Assembly: GCA_036874045.1 (NCBI GenBank)
Contig: CM072341.1
Coordinates: 9,188,501 to 9,252,500 of the forward strand
Direction of reading: 5' to 3'
Source: Cymodocea nodosa
Lineage: Eukaryota > Streptophyta > Magnoliopsida > Alismatales > Cymodoceaceae
Length of the DNA stretch: 64,000 nt
Shown here: positions 33,424 through 45,458 of the stretch, in pieces
Position numbering within the stretch: the first letter of the stretch is position 1
Layout of the letters: each line of letters starts with the position of its first letter
Notes under the pieces: generated by a model
Told to the model about the DNA's origin: nothing
Database searches by the model: none
The model's input: only the letters and a program-made list of their open reading frames with translations
Made by a program: the position numbers and the translations under genes

Positions 33424-33431
33424 TATAAATA
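33424..33431 (-). promoter_or_regulatory. TATA-like box before gypsy accessory gene
   Basis: GGGCTTATTTATAC on the minus strand, about 95 bases before the accessory ATG, resembles the box before the copia B accessory gene (9531-9537). It could be an internal promoter; the plus strand also reads TATAAATA, so direction is uncertain. Confidence 0.3.
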
Positions 33432-33490
33432 AGCCCTAAATTTAGGCGGGTAATTAGGTCACTTCCCACGCAAAACTCTCGCTCTCTCAT

Positions 33491-33638
33491 CCGTGGAATT
33501 ACAGTTAACTCCACGAACTTAGTCCGTAGACTTAACTACAGTACTCCGTTAAGTTAGAGTTAACTCAATAGGGTAAATTCGTTAACTTATCCTAGACTTA
33601 ACAGCGTAAGTTCGTTGAGTTATGTGTAACTCAACGGA
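33491..33638. repeat. GAGTTA hairpin array
   Basis: Successive inverted repeats: 33491-33516 (CCGTGGAATTA with TTAACTCCACG), weaker ones near 33525-33600, and 33611-33638 (TTCGTTGAGTTA, TAACTCAACGGA). Same kind as 54135-54226. Confidence 0.75.
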
Positions 33639-33684
33639 CTTCACGTAAAGTAATATCTAATAAAAATGCATATAATAATAATTT

Positions 33685-34005
33685 TTACTTCGATCAAGAC
33701 CGAAAAATTTCCGGTCTAGCTGATCTTACTCTTTCCACACTTTAAAATTGTCCGGTCAAATTGTTATATTCCTCAGTTGAACCTAAATTACATATGTATT
33801 TTTTTCCTCTTTTTTTCTATCGGTTGAACTGATATTGTACTTCGGTAACACCGACATTAAACTAAATATAATATAAATATCTTTTTCTTTATATTTTTGT
33901 GTTTCAGTGAGACTGATGGATCCTATCGGTTAAACTGCAACAATTTTTTTCTTTTTAAAATATATTTCGGTAAAATCGATAATTCCTTTCGATTTAACCG
34001 TGATT
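33685..34005. repeat. CGGTT/AACCG inverted-repeat cluster
   Basis: Several short palindromes built on CGGTTNAAC: GACCGAAAAATTTCCGGTC (about 33690-33710), TATCGGTTGAACTGATA (33818-33835), TTCGGTAACACCGA (33842-33856), and CGGTAAAATCG with CGATTTAACCG (33968-34002). This is the gap between integrase and accessory gene; no ORF is credible. Confidence 0.6.
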
Positions 34006-34035
34006 ATATTTAAATAAGGTTTTTTCTTTTTTTTA

Positions 34036-34688
34036 CTAAGTCAAGCTCGAGTAATCCTCTACTTTTACTTCTTCTATAATTCCAAATGAACTTTTTGGTA
34101 TTTTCAAAATAGGCCTAAGTCTTTGTCCATTTACTTTAAATATATTCTGATTCTTAGGATTTTCAATTTCAATAACTCCATAAGGATAAATATTTCGAAC
34201 TATGTAAGGTTCTGCCCATCTAGATCTTAATTTTTCTGGATAGTTATGGAGTCTAGTCATGTAAAGATATACTTCTTGTCCTATTTCGAAGGTTTTTGGA
34301 ATAATTTTCCTGTCATGCTAGAACTTCATTTTCGCTTTTTCTCTTACAGTTTTTAAATAAGCTTCATTCTTAAATTCTTCTAATTCAATCAATTGTATTT
34401 TCCTATTTTCAGTAGCTTGATTTAAATTAGTGTTCAGAGTTTTTAATGCCCAATAAGCTTTATGTTTAATTTCAACTAGTAAATGACAACTTTTTCCATA
34501 TACTAGCCTAAAGGGTGACATACCTAAGCTTGTCTTATAAGCAGTTCTGTAAGCCCAAAATGCATCTATCAATCTATTAGCCCAATCTATTCTAGTAGGA
34601 TTTACTACTTTTTCTAAGATTAACTTAATTTTTTTGTTTGCACTTTCTACTTGTCCACTAGTTTGCGGATGATATGATGTTGCTTGAA
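34036..34688 (-). pseudogene. Ty3/gypsy integrase, C-terminal part
   Basis: From about 34688 the minus strand reads [20 protein letters not shown], the end of the integrase core with its catalytic Glu, then [20 protein letters not shown] and the C-terminal domain KLRSRWAEPYIVRNIYPYGV, KVNGQRLRPIL. There is one stop at 34318 (normally Trp or Gln after KMKF). No chromodomain follows, in line with an Athila-like element. Upstream pol is missing: a plus-strand LTR fragment abuts at about 34689. Confidence 0.88.
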
Positions 34689-35902
34689 GACCTCCCGCTT
34701 CCGGAAGAGAACTCGTGTGGTGACAGCCACAAATTTCTTGGCTAGGAGGATGGCTAGGACCACATCTCATGCACCATTCTTCTCCAAAACAAGTTTGCAC
34801 TTCAAGGTAAAAAGGGTTGTATTGGTTTAGCTCTTTAGGTTTTCATTTTCTTGTTTAAAGTTGAGTTCTTTGTAATTTTAGTAGGGTAGTTGTAGTTTTA
34901 GGTTTAGTTGTAATGTTACATTGTAGTTTAATCATAGAACTTTCATTTTAGTAGTTTATTATGTTTAGTTTGAATGAATGGAAACGAATTTGGTTTAAAT
35001 CTTGTGCATATGTGAATATTTGTATGCTAACAAAGATAATTTGTGGATGTTAATCGTCAGTTTAGAATCCTATAAATTCAACAATTTTGTTTAGGTCGTA
35101 ACTCACTGATCTAGTGATTTTTTCTTTAGTTTTTGATTCTATTTTGTAGAGATTCGAGTGTACTTTACTCCTGTATAGTTTTTAGAATTTTTCCAATTGA
35201 TTTGTATAGGTTTTCCAATTTATTTCGTTGATGTTGCATTTGGCGCATCCTGGCATTTTTCACCCAATTTTTGCTTCAGTGCTGAATTCGATTTCTATTT
35301 ATCTACAGCACGAAATCGACCTCTATAAATTTTCTCTGTTAGATGAATGAGCTAAGTTTTGAAGCACACTAATTTTGCAGATTTTCATGAAGATTTGAAA
35401 ATCTTATGCCATTTTTAGTAACTGTGCACAATTTAGGGATGTTAGTTGCTAGTCTACGTGTTTGTAGGAAAAGCATTGCCGATGCTTGACTATTTTAAAT
35501 CTTTTAACGAAATCAGTGGGGTTGTAAAGTTAATCCAATGAATACTCAATATGATATTTTTACTGTACTTTACCATTGAGATACTGAGAGGAGGATATGT
35601 GTGAACTTGACTGAATTTCGAGATTCTGTGCTGTAGTGATTTAGTGTTTTATGAATGAAAATGAGGAATTTATACTCTATTGAGTGAATTTTTGATAAAT
35701 TTTGAATCACTTGTAATTATTATTGTTTTTGCACCTTAGAAATATTTTGTAATAGCTAAATCCTTGTGGATTCAACCCGTACTCGCTGGAGTATATTACA
35801 ATTGCACCGTGCGCTTGTAGTTATTTTAAAATGAGTTTTGAGTTTAATGTTTTATCATTTTGGTTGCTTTGTGAGTTTTAAGATCTTATTTTGGGGACAA
35901 CA
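34689..35902 (+). repeat. Gypsy LTR fragment (3' part), plus strand
   Basis: Shares with the LTRs at 39144-41769 and 48550-50660 the ending GTGCGCTTGTAG preceded by a GATTCAACCCGT box (35765-35830), and the style of TTC/TTT-rich U5. The LTR start is missing. It joins integrase at one end and a copia A leader near 35903 at the other. Confidence 0.65.
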
Positions 35903-37242
35903 AAAATCGATTTCTAACTAGAGAAATGAAAGCTTTTCAGATGCTTTGATACTAGATGTAGTAGAGTGTAGGTAATCTAACAATAATAAAAGCTCTAATA
36001 CCAGTTGTAGGATCGTTGTATCACAAGAGGGGAGGTGAATTGTGTCTTTAATAATTAAATTACCAGCGGATAAAACAAGAGCACAAAACACTCGTAAATG
36101 AAATTCTATTCTTTATAAACTTTAAAGACAGAATTTACAATATCTTTTCAGCTCAATTTCCTTCTTGACGGTTTTGATACAGTAATGTCCGATATACAAT
36201 TCAAATAGAAAAATGTTCTTATTCAAAACTAATTTCAAATTGTATAAAACCTGATCTTTATGCACATAGCTCCTTTCCTTCTTTTTGCTCAACTTCTGTA
36301 GCTCTTCTTTTCTAGTTGTCGAACTTCTAGACTTCTTGCGTTTGCAGCTCCTTCTTTGAAATTGCTTGGAATTTTGAACTTCTTTTGATGTTAGAGAGTT
36401 TTTCTAGATATGAATATTTGAACTTAAATTTTCAGTTAGGGATCCAGATTGAATATTCAGACTTGGTTTATTTTTCAGTTTGAGATCCTTGTTGTAATGT
36501 AGCTCGTACTCTCTATTAGTAGTCGAACTATGTCTTCACGTTCAGCATGTTCATCCACTTAATCCATAATCCATGTACTAATTTTTTCTTTAATCCATTG
36601 AATTTCCACTTTCTCCACTATCATTTTGAATTTCCACGATCTCCACTCGTAGATTCACCAAAACTTTATCTTCTTGGAGTCTTGTAGAATATCTTCTAAC
36701 TCTTCCTTTAGTCGAACACTTATCCTTTAAGTCCTGTAAAAACTTAAACACTTATCTGTAACTCTTCAAGTTTTTGCACCTGCAAAACACGTGACTGAAC
36801 ATAGCAAACTTATCTGTTCGTTAGTCATTTTATAAAACTCGAACAGTTATCTATCAATACATATAAAAACTCAAAAAGTTATCTAAGTATTCGATTTTCA
36901 TTACCGAACGCACATGGAAAACATGTGACAACTTAAAACATTAAAAACACACGTGTAGATAACCTAACTATACGAGTTTTTAACATAACTATTCGATAAA
37001 AATGAAACGTTAACTATCCGAAAGTTTAACTATCGAAAATCTAATTATTCGAAAACTTTAACTATCTGAAAACTTTAAGTATCTGAAAGTTAACTATCCG
37101 AAAGTTAACTATCCGAAATAAAAATGAAACTTTCCGATAACCTGTTAACATTTAATTACGTGAGAATTATACTTAGAGAATATTATTTAGACTTATTTAA
37201 AAACATTAATAAAGCATATATCATCAAAAAAAATTCCTAATA
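35903..37242 (-). mobile_element. Copia family A element A2, 5' end only (leader, PBS, LTR)
   Basis: LTR 36006-37242 matches the family A LTR at 2311-3523; its first bases are TATTAGG instead of TGTTAGG. The primer site at 35992-36003 is TGGTATTAGAGC, one base off the initiator Met match. About 90 bases of leader (TAGAGAAATGAAAGCTTTTC) follow before the gypsy LTR fragment cuts it. The U3 (37000-37140) has about eight ACTATCCGAAAG-like units in a row. Confidence 0.88.
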
Positions 37243-37306
37243 CTCTTTATAAGTAGTCGAACTCTAACTTCACGTTTAGCATGTTCATCCACTTAATCCA
37301 CAATCC
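37243..37306 (-). repeat. Extra 64-base piece of copia A LTR
   Basis: TAGTCGAACTCTAACTTCAC and the next 40 bases repeat 36516-36575 of the adjacent LTR, in the same orientation. The piece ends exactly where the copia B integrase starts, so it is probably filler from a rearrangement. Confidence 0.65.
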
Positions 37307-39143
37307 ATGGCATTGATCACAGATTTTCTTTTCCAAGAGCACCGTGTCAAAATAGTGTTGTTGAGAGAAAGAATAGATCACTTCAAGAAATGGTCAGAAC
37401 TATGTTGAATGAACATAAGTTACTTCAAAATCTTTAGGCTGAAGTAGTAAATATAGCTTGTTATGTTATTAACAGAAGTCATTTAAGACCTCATGTTAAT
37501 AAAACTCCTTTTGAAATTATGTTTAATAGGGTTCCAAAAATTTCCTATATGAAACCATTTGGCTGCAACTGTTTTATTCTTAATACTAAGGATAAAATGG
37601 ATAAATTTCAAGCCAAATCGGATGAAGGAATTTTTGTAGGTTACTCTACTAGAAGTAAAGCCTATAGAGTATATAACAAGACTTCTAGGACTATTGAAGA
37701 AACCCTCCATGTAAGCTTCAATGAAAATTCTCTTAGAGAATCTTAATCTAAAGCTGATAATGATGATTTGATCAATCTTCCAAAAGAGCTAGAGATCAAT
37801 AAAGAGATTGATGATTTATCTGAGAAAATCAAAATATGAACTTCAATGATAAAACTAATGATAAAAGTGATGGACTTTCAGATGTTGAATAGAATATTGA
37901 GGAAAATCAGAGAAATTGGCATTATTCTTCATCACATCCCATTACTCAAGTCATTGGTGATATTAATGAGGGAGTTAAAACTAGAGCTTTAGTAAATTTA
38001 AATAGTATGTCTATGTTTGTTTCTATGGTGGAACCAAGGAATATACAAGAAGCATTATCTGATGAAAATTGGATAGTGGCAATGCAAGAAGAACTAAATC
38101 AATTCATCAGAAATGATGTATGGGAATTAGTCACTCCACCAGAAAATTAGTCCATAATAGGTACAAAGTGGATCTTTAGAAACAAAACTAACGAAACTGG
38201 TTAAGTTATAAAGAATAAAGCTAGATTAGTTGCACAAGGGTATACACAAGAAGAAGGATTAGATTATGATGAAACATTTGCTCCTGTGGCTAGGTTAGAA
38301 AGTATTAGAATATTATTGTCCTATGCTTGTTATATGGATTTTAAATTATATCAAATGGATGTAAAGAGTGCATTTCTAAATGGTTTAATTAATGAAGAAG
38401 TCTATGTAAAACAACCACCTGGATTTGAAGATATTAAAAATCCTGACTTTGTGTATAAATTGAAGAAAGCCTTATATGGTTTGAAGCAAGCACCTAGATC
38501 ATGGTATGAAAGATTGTCTACTTTTTTAATAGAAAAATGCTATATCATGGGAAAAGTGGATCATACTCTATTTATTAAGAGAGATGGTAAAGATCAGATT
38601 GTTGTTCAAATATACGTGGATGATATAATCTTTGGAGCAACCTCTGATAACTTGATAGAAATGTTCTTTGAAGAGATGACTAATCAGTTTGAAATGAGTA
38701 TGATAGGAGAACTTTCATATTTTCTAGGACTTCAAATTAAACAAATGGATAAAGGTATATTTTTAAATCAGGAAAAATATGCAGATAAAATGCTTAAGAA
38801 ATTTAATTTTAATGATACAAGGATTTAAGGAACTTCTATGAGTACTACTTTAAAGTTAGATATTGATGACATAGGAAAATCTATAGATCAAAGGAAATAT
38901 AGAAGTATGATTGGTTCTTTACTTTATTTGACTGCTAGTAGACCTGATATTATGTTTGCTGTGTGCTTGTGCTAGATTTCAATCTAATCCTAAGGAATCA
39001 CACTTCATTGCAGTTAAAAGAATATTTAGATATATACAAGGAACTAAAAATTTCGAACTGTATTATTCTAAGGATAGTTCAATAGATCTTATAGGATTTA
39101 CTGATGCTGATTATGCAGGATCTAAATCTGATAAAAAGAGTAC

Positions 39144-41769
39144 TGTAAGGAGTAAAATTGTGCATTTTTATGTGATATTATTTGTGCTTCTTATGACTTA
39201 AATGTTAAATAATGCACGATTATAATTGAAATATCATCACATAGGCATTTACATGAGCATGCATGATTATGAGATTTAATGACTTAAATTTGCACAACTT
39301 AGCCCTTTTGTTAATTATTGACTTAATGATCATGGGAATGAATAGTGATTATTTACTTAGATGTCTTAGATGTTTTCTTCTTGTTATATTTTAATTTGTT
39401 TGGTTAAGTTTTAAAGGTTATCTAAAGGAAATAAGATGGATGAATCTCAACCGTTGGATCTACCAAGGAATAGATCAACTACCAAGTCTATTTAAAGGGA
39501 AGGACAACCCAAAACTAGGTTTTGTCTTCTCCTCTCCAAGCAAAAACGTGGCTCCTTCTTCTCCTTGGATTACCGGCGGCCAAAGCTCCTTGGAAGCAAG
39601 TCACTTCCTCTCCGATGTTGCTGATTTCGGTGGTGCGTGGAGAGAGCAAGTTGGACCCAAGGGAGGCGTGTTCATGGAAGCTCCAAGGAAGGACGTGGAT
39701 GCATAGAAGGTGATTTTGTTGGGTGCAACTCCCCTTCTTCTTCAGTGTACAACTTTCTTGCGTGGAGGACAGTAGGAACCTCTTGTGGAGAGGCCTCTTC
39801 ATCCGGTTTGAAGGTGATATGCATGGAGAAAGCAAGGAAGGAGCCAACTAGGGCATGGTTGGTGGACGTCCATGAGAAGGAAGCTTGTTGCCTTCATCCT
39901 TTGGTGAAATCTTGAAGCCCCTTTGTATTTCAAGAGGAAAACGTGGTGTGATAGGCCATGTTGGAGTCTTGAGGACGTGAGGGAGGCCAACTTCAGGAGC
40001 TTACTTCAAGGTGTTGGAGATTTAAAGGTATAACTTGGAGTGGGTTGACCAAAAACTAACATTGTGTTTGCATATGTTGTGTCTTATCATTGTGTTTGAT
40101 GTTGTTTTTGTATTGCATATGTCTTTGCATGTTTAGGTTTATTTTTAGTAGTATAATTTTCATTTTTATGTTGTAAAACTCTTAGTTCATTTAATGAAAC
40201 TTGCCTCTGAAAATGAATGATTTTCGTGTAGATATGTGAATACATGTAGTCAAGGTGTTCGTTTACTGTAAAGACATAACTTTCCTTGTGTTGTTTTCTT
40301 TGTAAATCCAGTTTTTCTCAATGTTTCTCATCAATTCTTAATCCGTTTTTGTAGAGAAATAAAAGACAATTCTTTCTGTATACTTTGTTTAATTTTTCGA
40401 GCATGTTTGGTTTGATTTTTCCATTTTATACGAAGAGTGTATTCTCAGTTCGAAATCACATTTTCGATCAGTAGTTTTACAGAAATGTCTGATGCGATTT
40501 CTCCCTCCGTACAATATGTTTTTAAGATCTGTAAATTTTTTTTATTAGATTGATAAGTCTACTTTTGGTCAGCGGTGATTTCATAGATTTTTATGAAGAA
40601 TTGATAAAGTTATCGAGTTTTTACTGTGAGTGCGTGTTTTGCATTATTTCAAGATCGTTTTGCGCACCTTACTAGGGATTAATGTTATTTTCAATGGAAG
40701 ATGATTTAGACCGTAAAATCACCGTGTACTTTTAGATAACTTGAAACCCTTTCCATTTCATATTTTACATGATTTTTCAATTTCTATGTTGGGAGAAATC
40801 ATTATTATAAGTAGAGATATTTTCTGTGATTTCGGAGAACAAGTTAGGAAGGGAGCGGATTTTTGTAGTTCCGAATTCTAGCCAAACAAAATCCTGCCCT
40901 ACATTACTCCTTTCATAAAAGACGCTTTTGGTAGAGTTTTTTAGTGTTTCTTGTTTCTATTTTGTAAGAAATTTCGTGTAGATTACAGTCATGTAATGTT
41001 TGTATTTTGTTTAGAATGTATTTCGTTGGTTTTTTATTTTTTTATCAGAGGTCGCAGCAGTTTTGAATTCCTATACGGCTGCCAGTTTCAGTGCTCGACG
41101 CCTTAGTGTTTCCTACACTGAAAAATTTATGGAAAGCTTTTCTGTTAATTTTCCGTATTAGTAGTACAAGTCTTTGTTCAAAGCCCTTTTATTTCGCCGG
41201 ATTTCATTGAGTTTTGACCGAGTTACGATTTTTGCACCAAAGGTGCGTTTCTGGAATGTTTACATAACGGTTCTGCGCCCTGTCAGTAAATACAACAATT
41301 CTAGACTTTTTTAATGATTTAGTCTATGAAATTACTGCCATTTCGAAGATAACTCGAGGATTTTTCCAGCCAATATTTTCTCTGGATTTTTCAATGTCCA
41401 GGTTGGATGTAAGGAGAGTTACAAGTAGAGCTTAATTTCTGTAATTTCGGAGACGAAACTCATTAATTTTCTTGAGTTTCCTAAGGTTTAACCTTAGAAG
41501 CTTCTTGGATTTATGATGATACTTGAACTCTTTATCGTATTTATGTAATTATTACCTATTAATATGTAATTAAATTTTTTTATCATGGTTTTAGTGATGT
41601 GAATATTTTGCTAAGCATTTATTTCCTTGAATTCGTTTAAGACAAGCTTCTTGTGGATCGACCCGCTCTTACATATGCATAATACAATAGGTACCGTGTG
41701 CTTGTAGTTTATAAATGTAAAATTTGGGATTTTCATGTTTTAATTCTAAATACAAAAAATTTCCGTACA
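39144..41769 (+). mobile_element. Solo gypsy LTR inserted in copia B5 RNase H
   Basis: A 2626 bp insert beginning TGTAAGGAGTAAAATTGTGC and ending TTTCCGTACA, flanked by AGTAC at 39139-39143 and 41770-41774. The uninterrupted family copy at 11450 confirms the empty site. No gag, pol, primer site or second LTR is inside, so it is a single LTR left by LTR-LTR recombination. It has TATTTAAAG (39489-39497) as TATA box and the GGATCGACCCGC..CCGTGTGCTTGTAG ending shared by gypsy LTRs here. ORFs inside (39440-39990) have no family resemblance. Confidence 0.88.
39488..39497 (+). promoter_or_regulatory. TATA box of solo gypsy LTR
   Basis: CTATTTAAAG, followed by GGGAAGGACAACCC. The related LTR at 48550-50660 has TATTTAAAG at the matching place (50108-50115, minus strand). 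Confidence 0.5.
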
Positions 41770-42192
41770 AGTACTAGTGGCACATGTCAATTATTGGGAA
41801 ATAATTTGGTGTCATAGTTTAGTAAAAAGCAAAACTGTGTAGCACTTTCTACTATAGAAGTTGAATATGTTGTTGTTGCACTGTGTTGCACTCAAATTCT
41901 GTGGATAAGGCAAACTTTAGAAAATTTTGGATTATCTTATGATACAACTGAGATTTATTGTGACAGTAGTTCGGCAATAAATCTTTCCAAAAATCCAATA
42001 TTACATTCAAGAGCAAAGCATATAGAGGTTAGACATCATTTTCAAAGAGATAACGTAATTAAAGGAAAAATTAAATTAGAATTTTTGTCTAGTAAAAATC
42101 AATTAGCTGATATATTTACAAAACCTCTAGACGAAAATACATTCTGCAACATTAGATTAAATTTAGGTATTTGTAGGCTATGTGATGTGTAA

Positions 42193-43576
42193 AATGCTTA
42201 AACTCCACATAAAAAGATAAATATTATTGATGATGTTGTTCACCTCATAGATATTATATACTTATTATAAATATCTAAAGTAATATCTAAACTACTACTT
42301 AAGATACTATGTATTTATTGTAAAATCATAGTAGTATCTTATTGATTTTAAAGTAGTTTATCAATTTTAATGGTTTTTACAATTTTAAGTGGAAGTGTAA
42401 ATGAAAAACATTAAATACTTCTGACATTCTGAAATTTTGATTAAATGTTTTCTTTGAATCAAGGAAAATACATATGATCATGCATAAATTTGACTTAATT
42501 GATTAAACTTGTAGAATAAGTTATATGTAACTCATCTTAAACTGTTAATCAAAAGTATAAGCTTATTGAAACTGATTCATATTCTCAATACAATCATAGA
42601 AGTAAAAATTGTATGAGATTTGTGTTTTAATGCATTTGTATTAATGGAATACATATATACTGTGCTTAAAATGAAAAGTGCTTACAAAGTGAAAATCTTT
42701 GAGAGTTTATTGATCAATTTGATCATGAGCCTTTTGTACTTGAGTAGATAGGTATGTCAGGATTGTTGTCCTGAAAAAGGATTCTTTAAATCTGGCAACC
42801 TAAGGTCCTGATCAAATCAGAGATTGTTGACTGAAAGCTCATTACACAGGTACATTAGAAAGCTCTTGTATGATTCAAGCCTTCCAAACTAACTTTTAAA
42901 GAAAATTATCAATATTTGCTATCTTGAAAAGAAGTTATTTCATTAATTACAGATATCTTTGAATCACATATAGTTTCTACCAATATGACTACTGATTTAT
43001 TGAATCAACATTAGTACTTTTGAAAACATTTATTTGAGATACATTCTTTTATTCTCCTTGAATTAATCACATTGAGTTCAAAGTTGTGTTTTGATTCATA
43101 TACAGTAGGAATTGATTCTAGAAATCATTTTTGATGATGTCAGGATAACGGAAGTCTCTGAAAAGAAAATTTAAACGCATAGTTATACTTAACATCTATT
43201 GTCACTACAAGTATATTTATTGAATATATTTGAAGTATATTTGTAAGGGGAGGATTAACATTGTCGAAAACAGATTAATATAATTTAGAATACAAATGTT
43301 AGTTAATCTGAATTACTATCCTCTTAAAATCTTGATGAAATAATTTAAAAAGACAAATAAACTATTTTAGATTCAAAGGACAAAATGATCAAATAGTTTA
43401 CAATGTTCTCAAGTTAATGTTAAATTTAGCATGTGTGTTGTTTTCGGAATGTTTCAATTGGAAGCATCCGAAAATTGTACTAACTAGACATTATGTTAGA
43501 TAAGGTAACGTGTAAAACTACCTCTAAACAGCATTTTACTTGTTAGGTTAGTTAACTCAACGAGTTATACTTGAAT
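42193..43576. other. Non-coding spacer of copia B5
   Basis: Mirror copy of 9600-11027. It contains the AGATACTA hairpin region (42290-42350), the purine tract AAGGGGAGGATTAACATTG (43246-43263) and GTTAGTTAACTCAACGAGTT (43548-43567). At 43577 it jumps to the middle of the accessory gene, a deletion removing the promoter-like segment and the gene start. Confidence 0.75.
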
Positions 43577-44959
43577 ATTTCGGGTACTTTAATTGACAAT
43601 GTTAAAGTAGTAACTAGTTCACAGGATGAATTGTCTAGAGTAGCAGATATTGAACTTGTTAAGACTCTAGAAGAGCTAAAAGTTAACTAGCCTTCTACAG
43701 AATCTATAGAAGCAGAGTTTGACAATTCACAGCATGAATCAATGGAATTATCTGTTGAACAAAATGAATAATTACAGACAGATACACCGACTGTAGAATT
43801 TGTGGAAAAATTGAACTCTGAACATTCTATAGAGACTGAACAGATGAATGTTGAGTATATTGACAATGTTCCTAACACTGTTGAAGCTGAAGAATCAAGC
43901 TTACTTGAGTAGCTTCAAGATAATATTTTGGAAGAGGAACAACATGACATTCATTTTGAAGAAGAGGTTCCTGAAGATGAATTAAACTCTAAATCACGGC
44001 TTCAGGTATCACCTTCTTTGTGTACAATATTAAACATTCAAGGTAATGCAATTCATTTTAGATCTGAAGAAGCATTGCAGAAATACAATAATCTGATTAC
44101 ATGTCAGATTCTACATGCTCGTCCAATAAAATTCAGAAATTTGATGGAAATAAGAGATCTGTTTGAGTTTCAAAGCCTCATTAAATTCTTGCCAATAGGA
44201 ACGAAATGGAAGCAATACACAAAGCTTATTGCAGCTTTTTATAGCAATCTGGACAAGAATGGAAATTTTCTTAAAACTCAAATAAATTAACAGGAGTTTA
44301 TATTGTCTCTTGAGTTAATTTTTGAAGTTTTAGGATTAAAGAATGAAGGTGTTGTTGTTACCAACAGATTTGACATGATAAGACAACGGGAATGGAACAT
44401 TCAGTCTTTATCGAAAATTCCAAATGTATATTCTAAAATAAGATTAATGGAAAATCTGAATGTAGAGGTAAGATTTATTGCAAATATATTGCATGCAAAT
44501 TTATTTCAGAGAGTTGGACACAATTTGCAAGTCAGCAGAAGCTGTTTATATGCAACTTATGTCCTGCTGAATAGAATTCAAATAAATTGGTTTGATGTTT
44601 TTATGTCTCAACTACAGCATATGAGTTCAAAGTTATTTTATGGTGATGCTGTATATAGAATCCTTGCAAGCCAATTGACTTTATCCGACTGGCCCTCTGA
44701 AACTAAAGGCATGAGAGCATTTAGTGTCAAAGATTTGCAAAAATTCTAGGCCATGCATAAACCTCAATGACAACAACAACAACAACCTGATATAGACCAT
44801 ATACAACAACAACAACAAAGTTATTCAGTTCAAGCAGAACAGCAAACCTAGTTACCTCCTGACTTTGATGCAGTGCTTAACGACATCAGAAATGATATTA
44901 GGCATCTAAGAGATAAAATATGTAATGCTATAAGTGATATACTTAGGAGGGGTCGATAA
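43577..44959 (+). pseudogene. Accessory protein, copia B5 (N-terminus deleted)
   Basis: Starts in the acidic domain (DNVKVVTSSQDELSRVADIE); about 310 residues before it are gone. Open block 43928-44290 with FEFQSLIKFLPIG and AAFYSNL, a TAA, then 44303-44749 with LGLKNEG, NILHANLFQRVGH and RIQINWFDVF, then a Gln-rich stretch (QQQQQPDIDHIQQQQQ) and coiled tail ending ILRRGR at 44956. Only a few stops (43690, 43770, 43912, 44290, 44749) separate it from an open frame, so it is one of the least decayed copies. Confidence 0.82.
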
Positions 44960-45458
44960 TTGTTTCTATTTATTTCTGAATACAAAATGTAATGTTTGTA
45001 TTACTTGTTTGATTGATTGAACAATACATTTTTCTGTAAATGTGTTCAATTATTATTCTTGTTTACAGAAAGAGTTGTTGTAATTATATCTCTTATATAT
45101 ATATATATATTCTCTGTACTTATCTTTTTGATTAATGACAAAAAGGGGGAGAAATATTATAAAAAGATGATTATGATCTTAATTGCATATATATATTATA
45201 AAAGGAGATGCTATTTAATGGTTATTGTAATCTAATAGATGATAATTAGAAAACTGATACTTATATAATTATTGACATCTCAGAGTTTTAGTTCTGAGAG
45301 GTAAAATTTACACAAACAATAGAAATAAGCTTAAGTGAACTTAAGTCAACAAACAAGTTTGTTGAATTAAAAGTTAACCCAATGAAGGTGCTTTGTTGAG
45401 TTAAACATATTTCATAATTGATTTAATATGGTTTTGTCATAATCAAAAAGGGAGAGAT
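44960..45458 (+). other. 3' spacer and polypurine tract of copia B5
   Basis: Spacer with (AT)n near 45092-45111 and a first purine tract AAAAAGGGGGAGAAAT (45141-45156). The main tract AAAAAGGGAGAGAT (45445-45458) abuts the LTR. No ATG-started gene is visible. Confidence 0.8.

Larger units (their letters stand above)
37307..42192 (+). pseudogene. Copia B Pol: integrase end, RT, RNase H
   Basis: Integrase: SVVERKNRSLQEM with the catalytic Glu, then NRVPKISYMKPFGCNCFILN and [46 protein letters not shown], catalytic [11 protein letters not shown] and [12 protein letters not shown], ending [12 protein letters not shown] at 38826; a long part (38286-38828) is open. RNase H begins MSTTLKLD, is cut at 39143 by a solo LTR and resumes at 41770 (GTCQLLGNNLV) with CDSSSAINLS, ending CRLCDV at 42192. 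Stops occur near 37435, 37746, 37890, 38149 and 38204; a frame change lies near 38960. Pol copies RNA into cDNA and integrates it. Confidence 0.92.

Noticed and set aside
34689-34800. Integrase extending to 34800
   Set aside because: Residues before [13 protein letters not shown] do not resemble integrase; they come from the adjoining LTR fragment.
39440-39990. Overlapping ORFs on both strands inside the solo LTR
   Set aside because: They fall in the transcribed part of an LTR, have no family resemblance and no match in the related LTR at 48550-50660.
45017-45235. 72-residue hydrophobic reading frame, also at 6910-7128 with similar sequence
   Set aside because: It has no ATG (opens with TTG), overlaps the polypurine spacer, and is disrupted in the B3 copy. 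Similarity only reflects DNA identity of two copia B copies.
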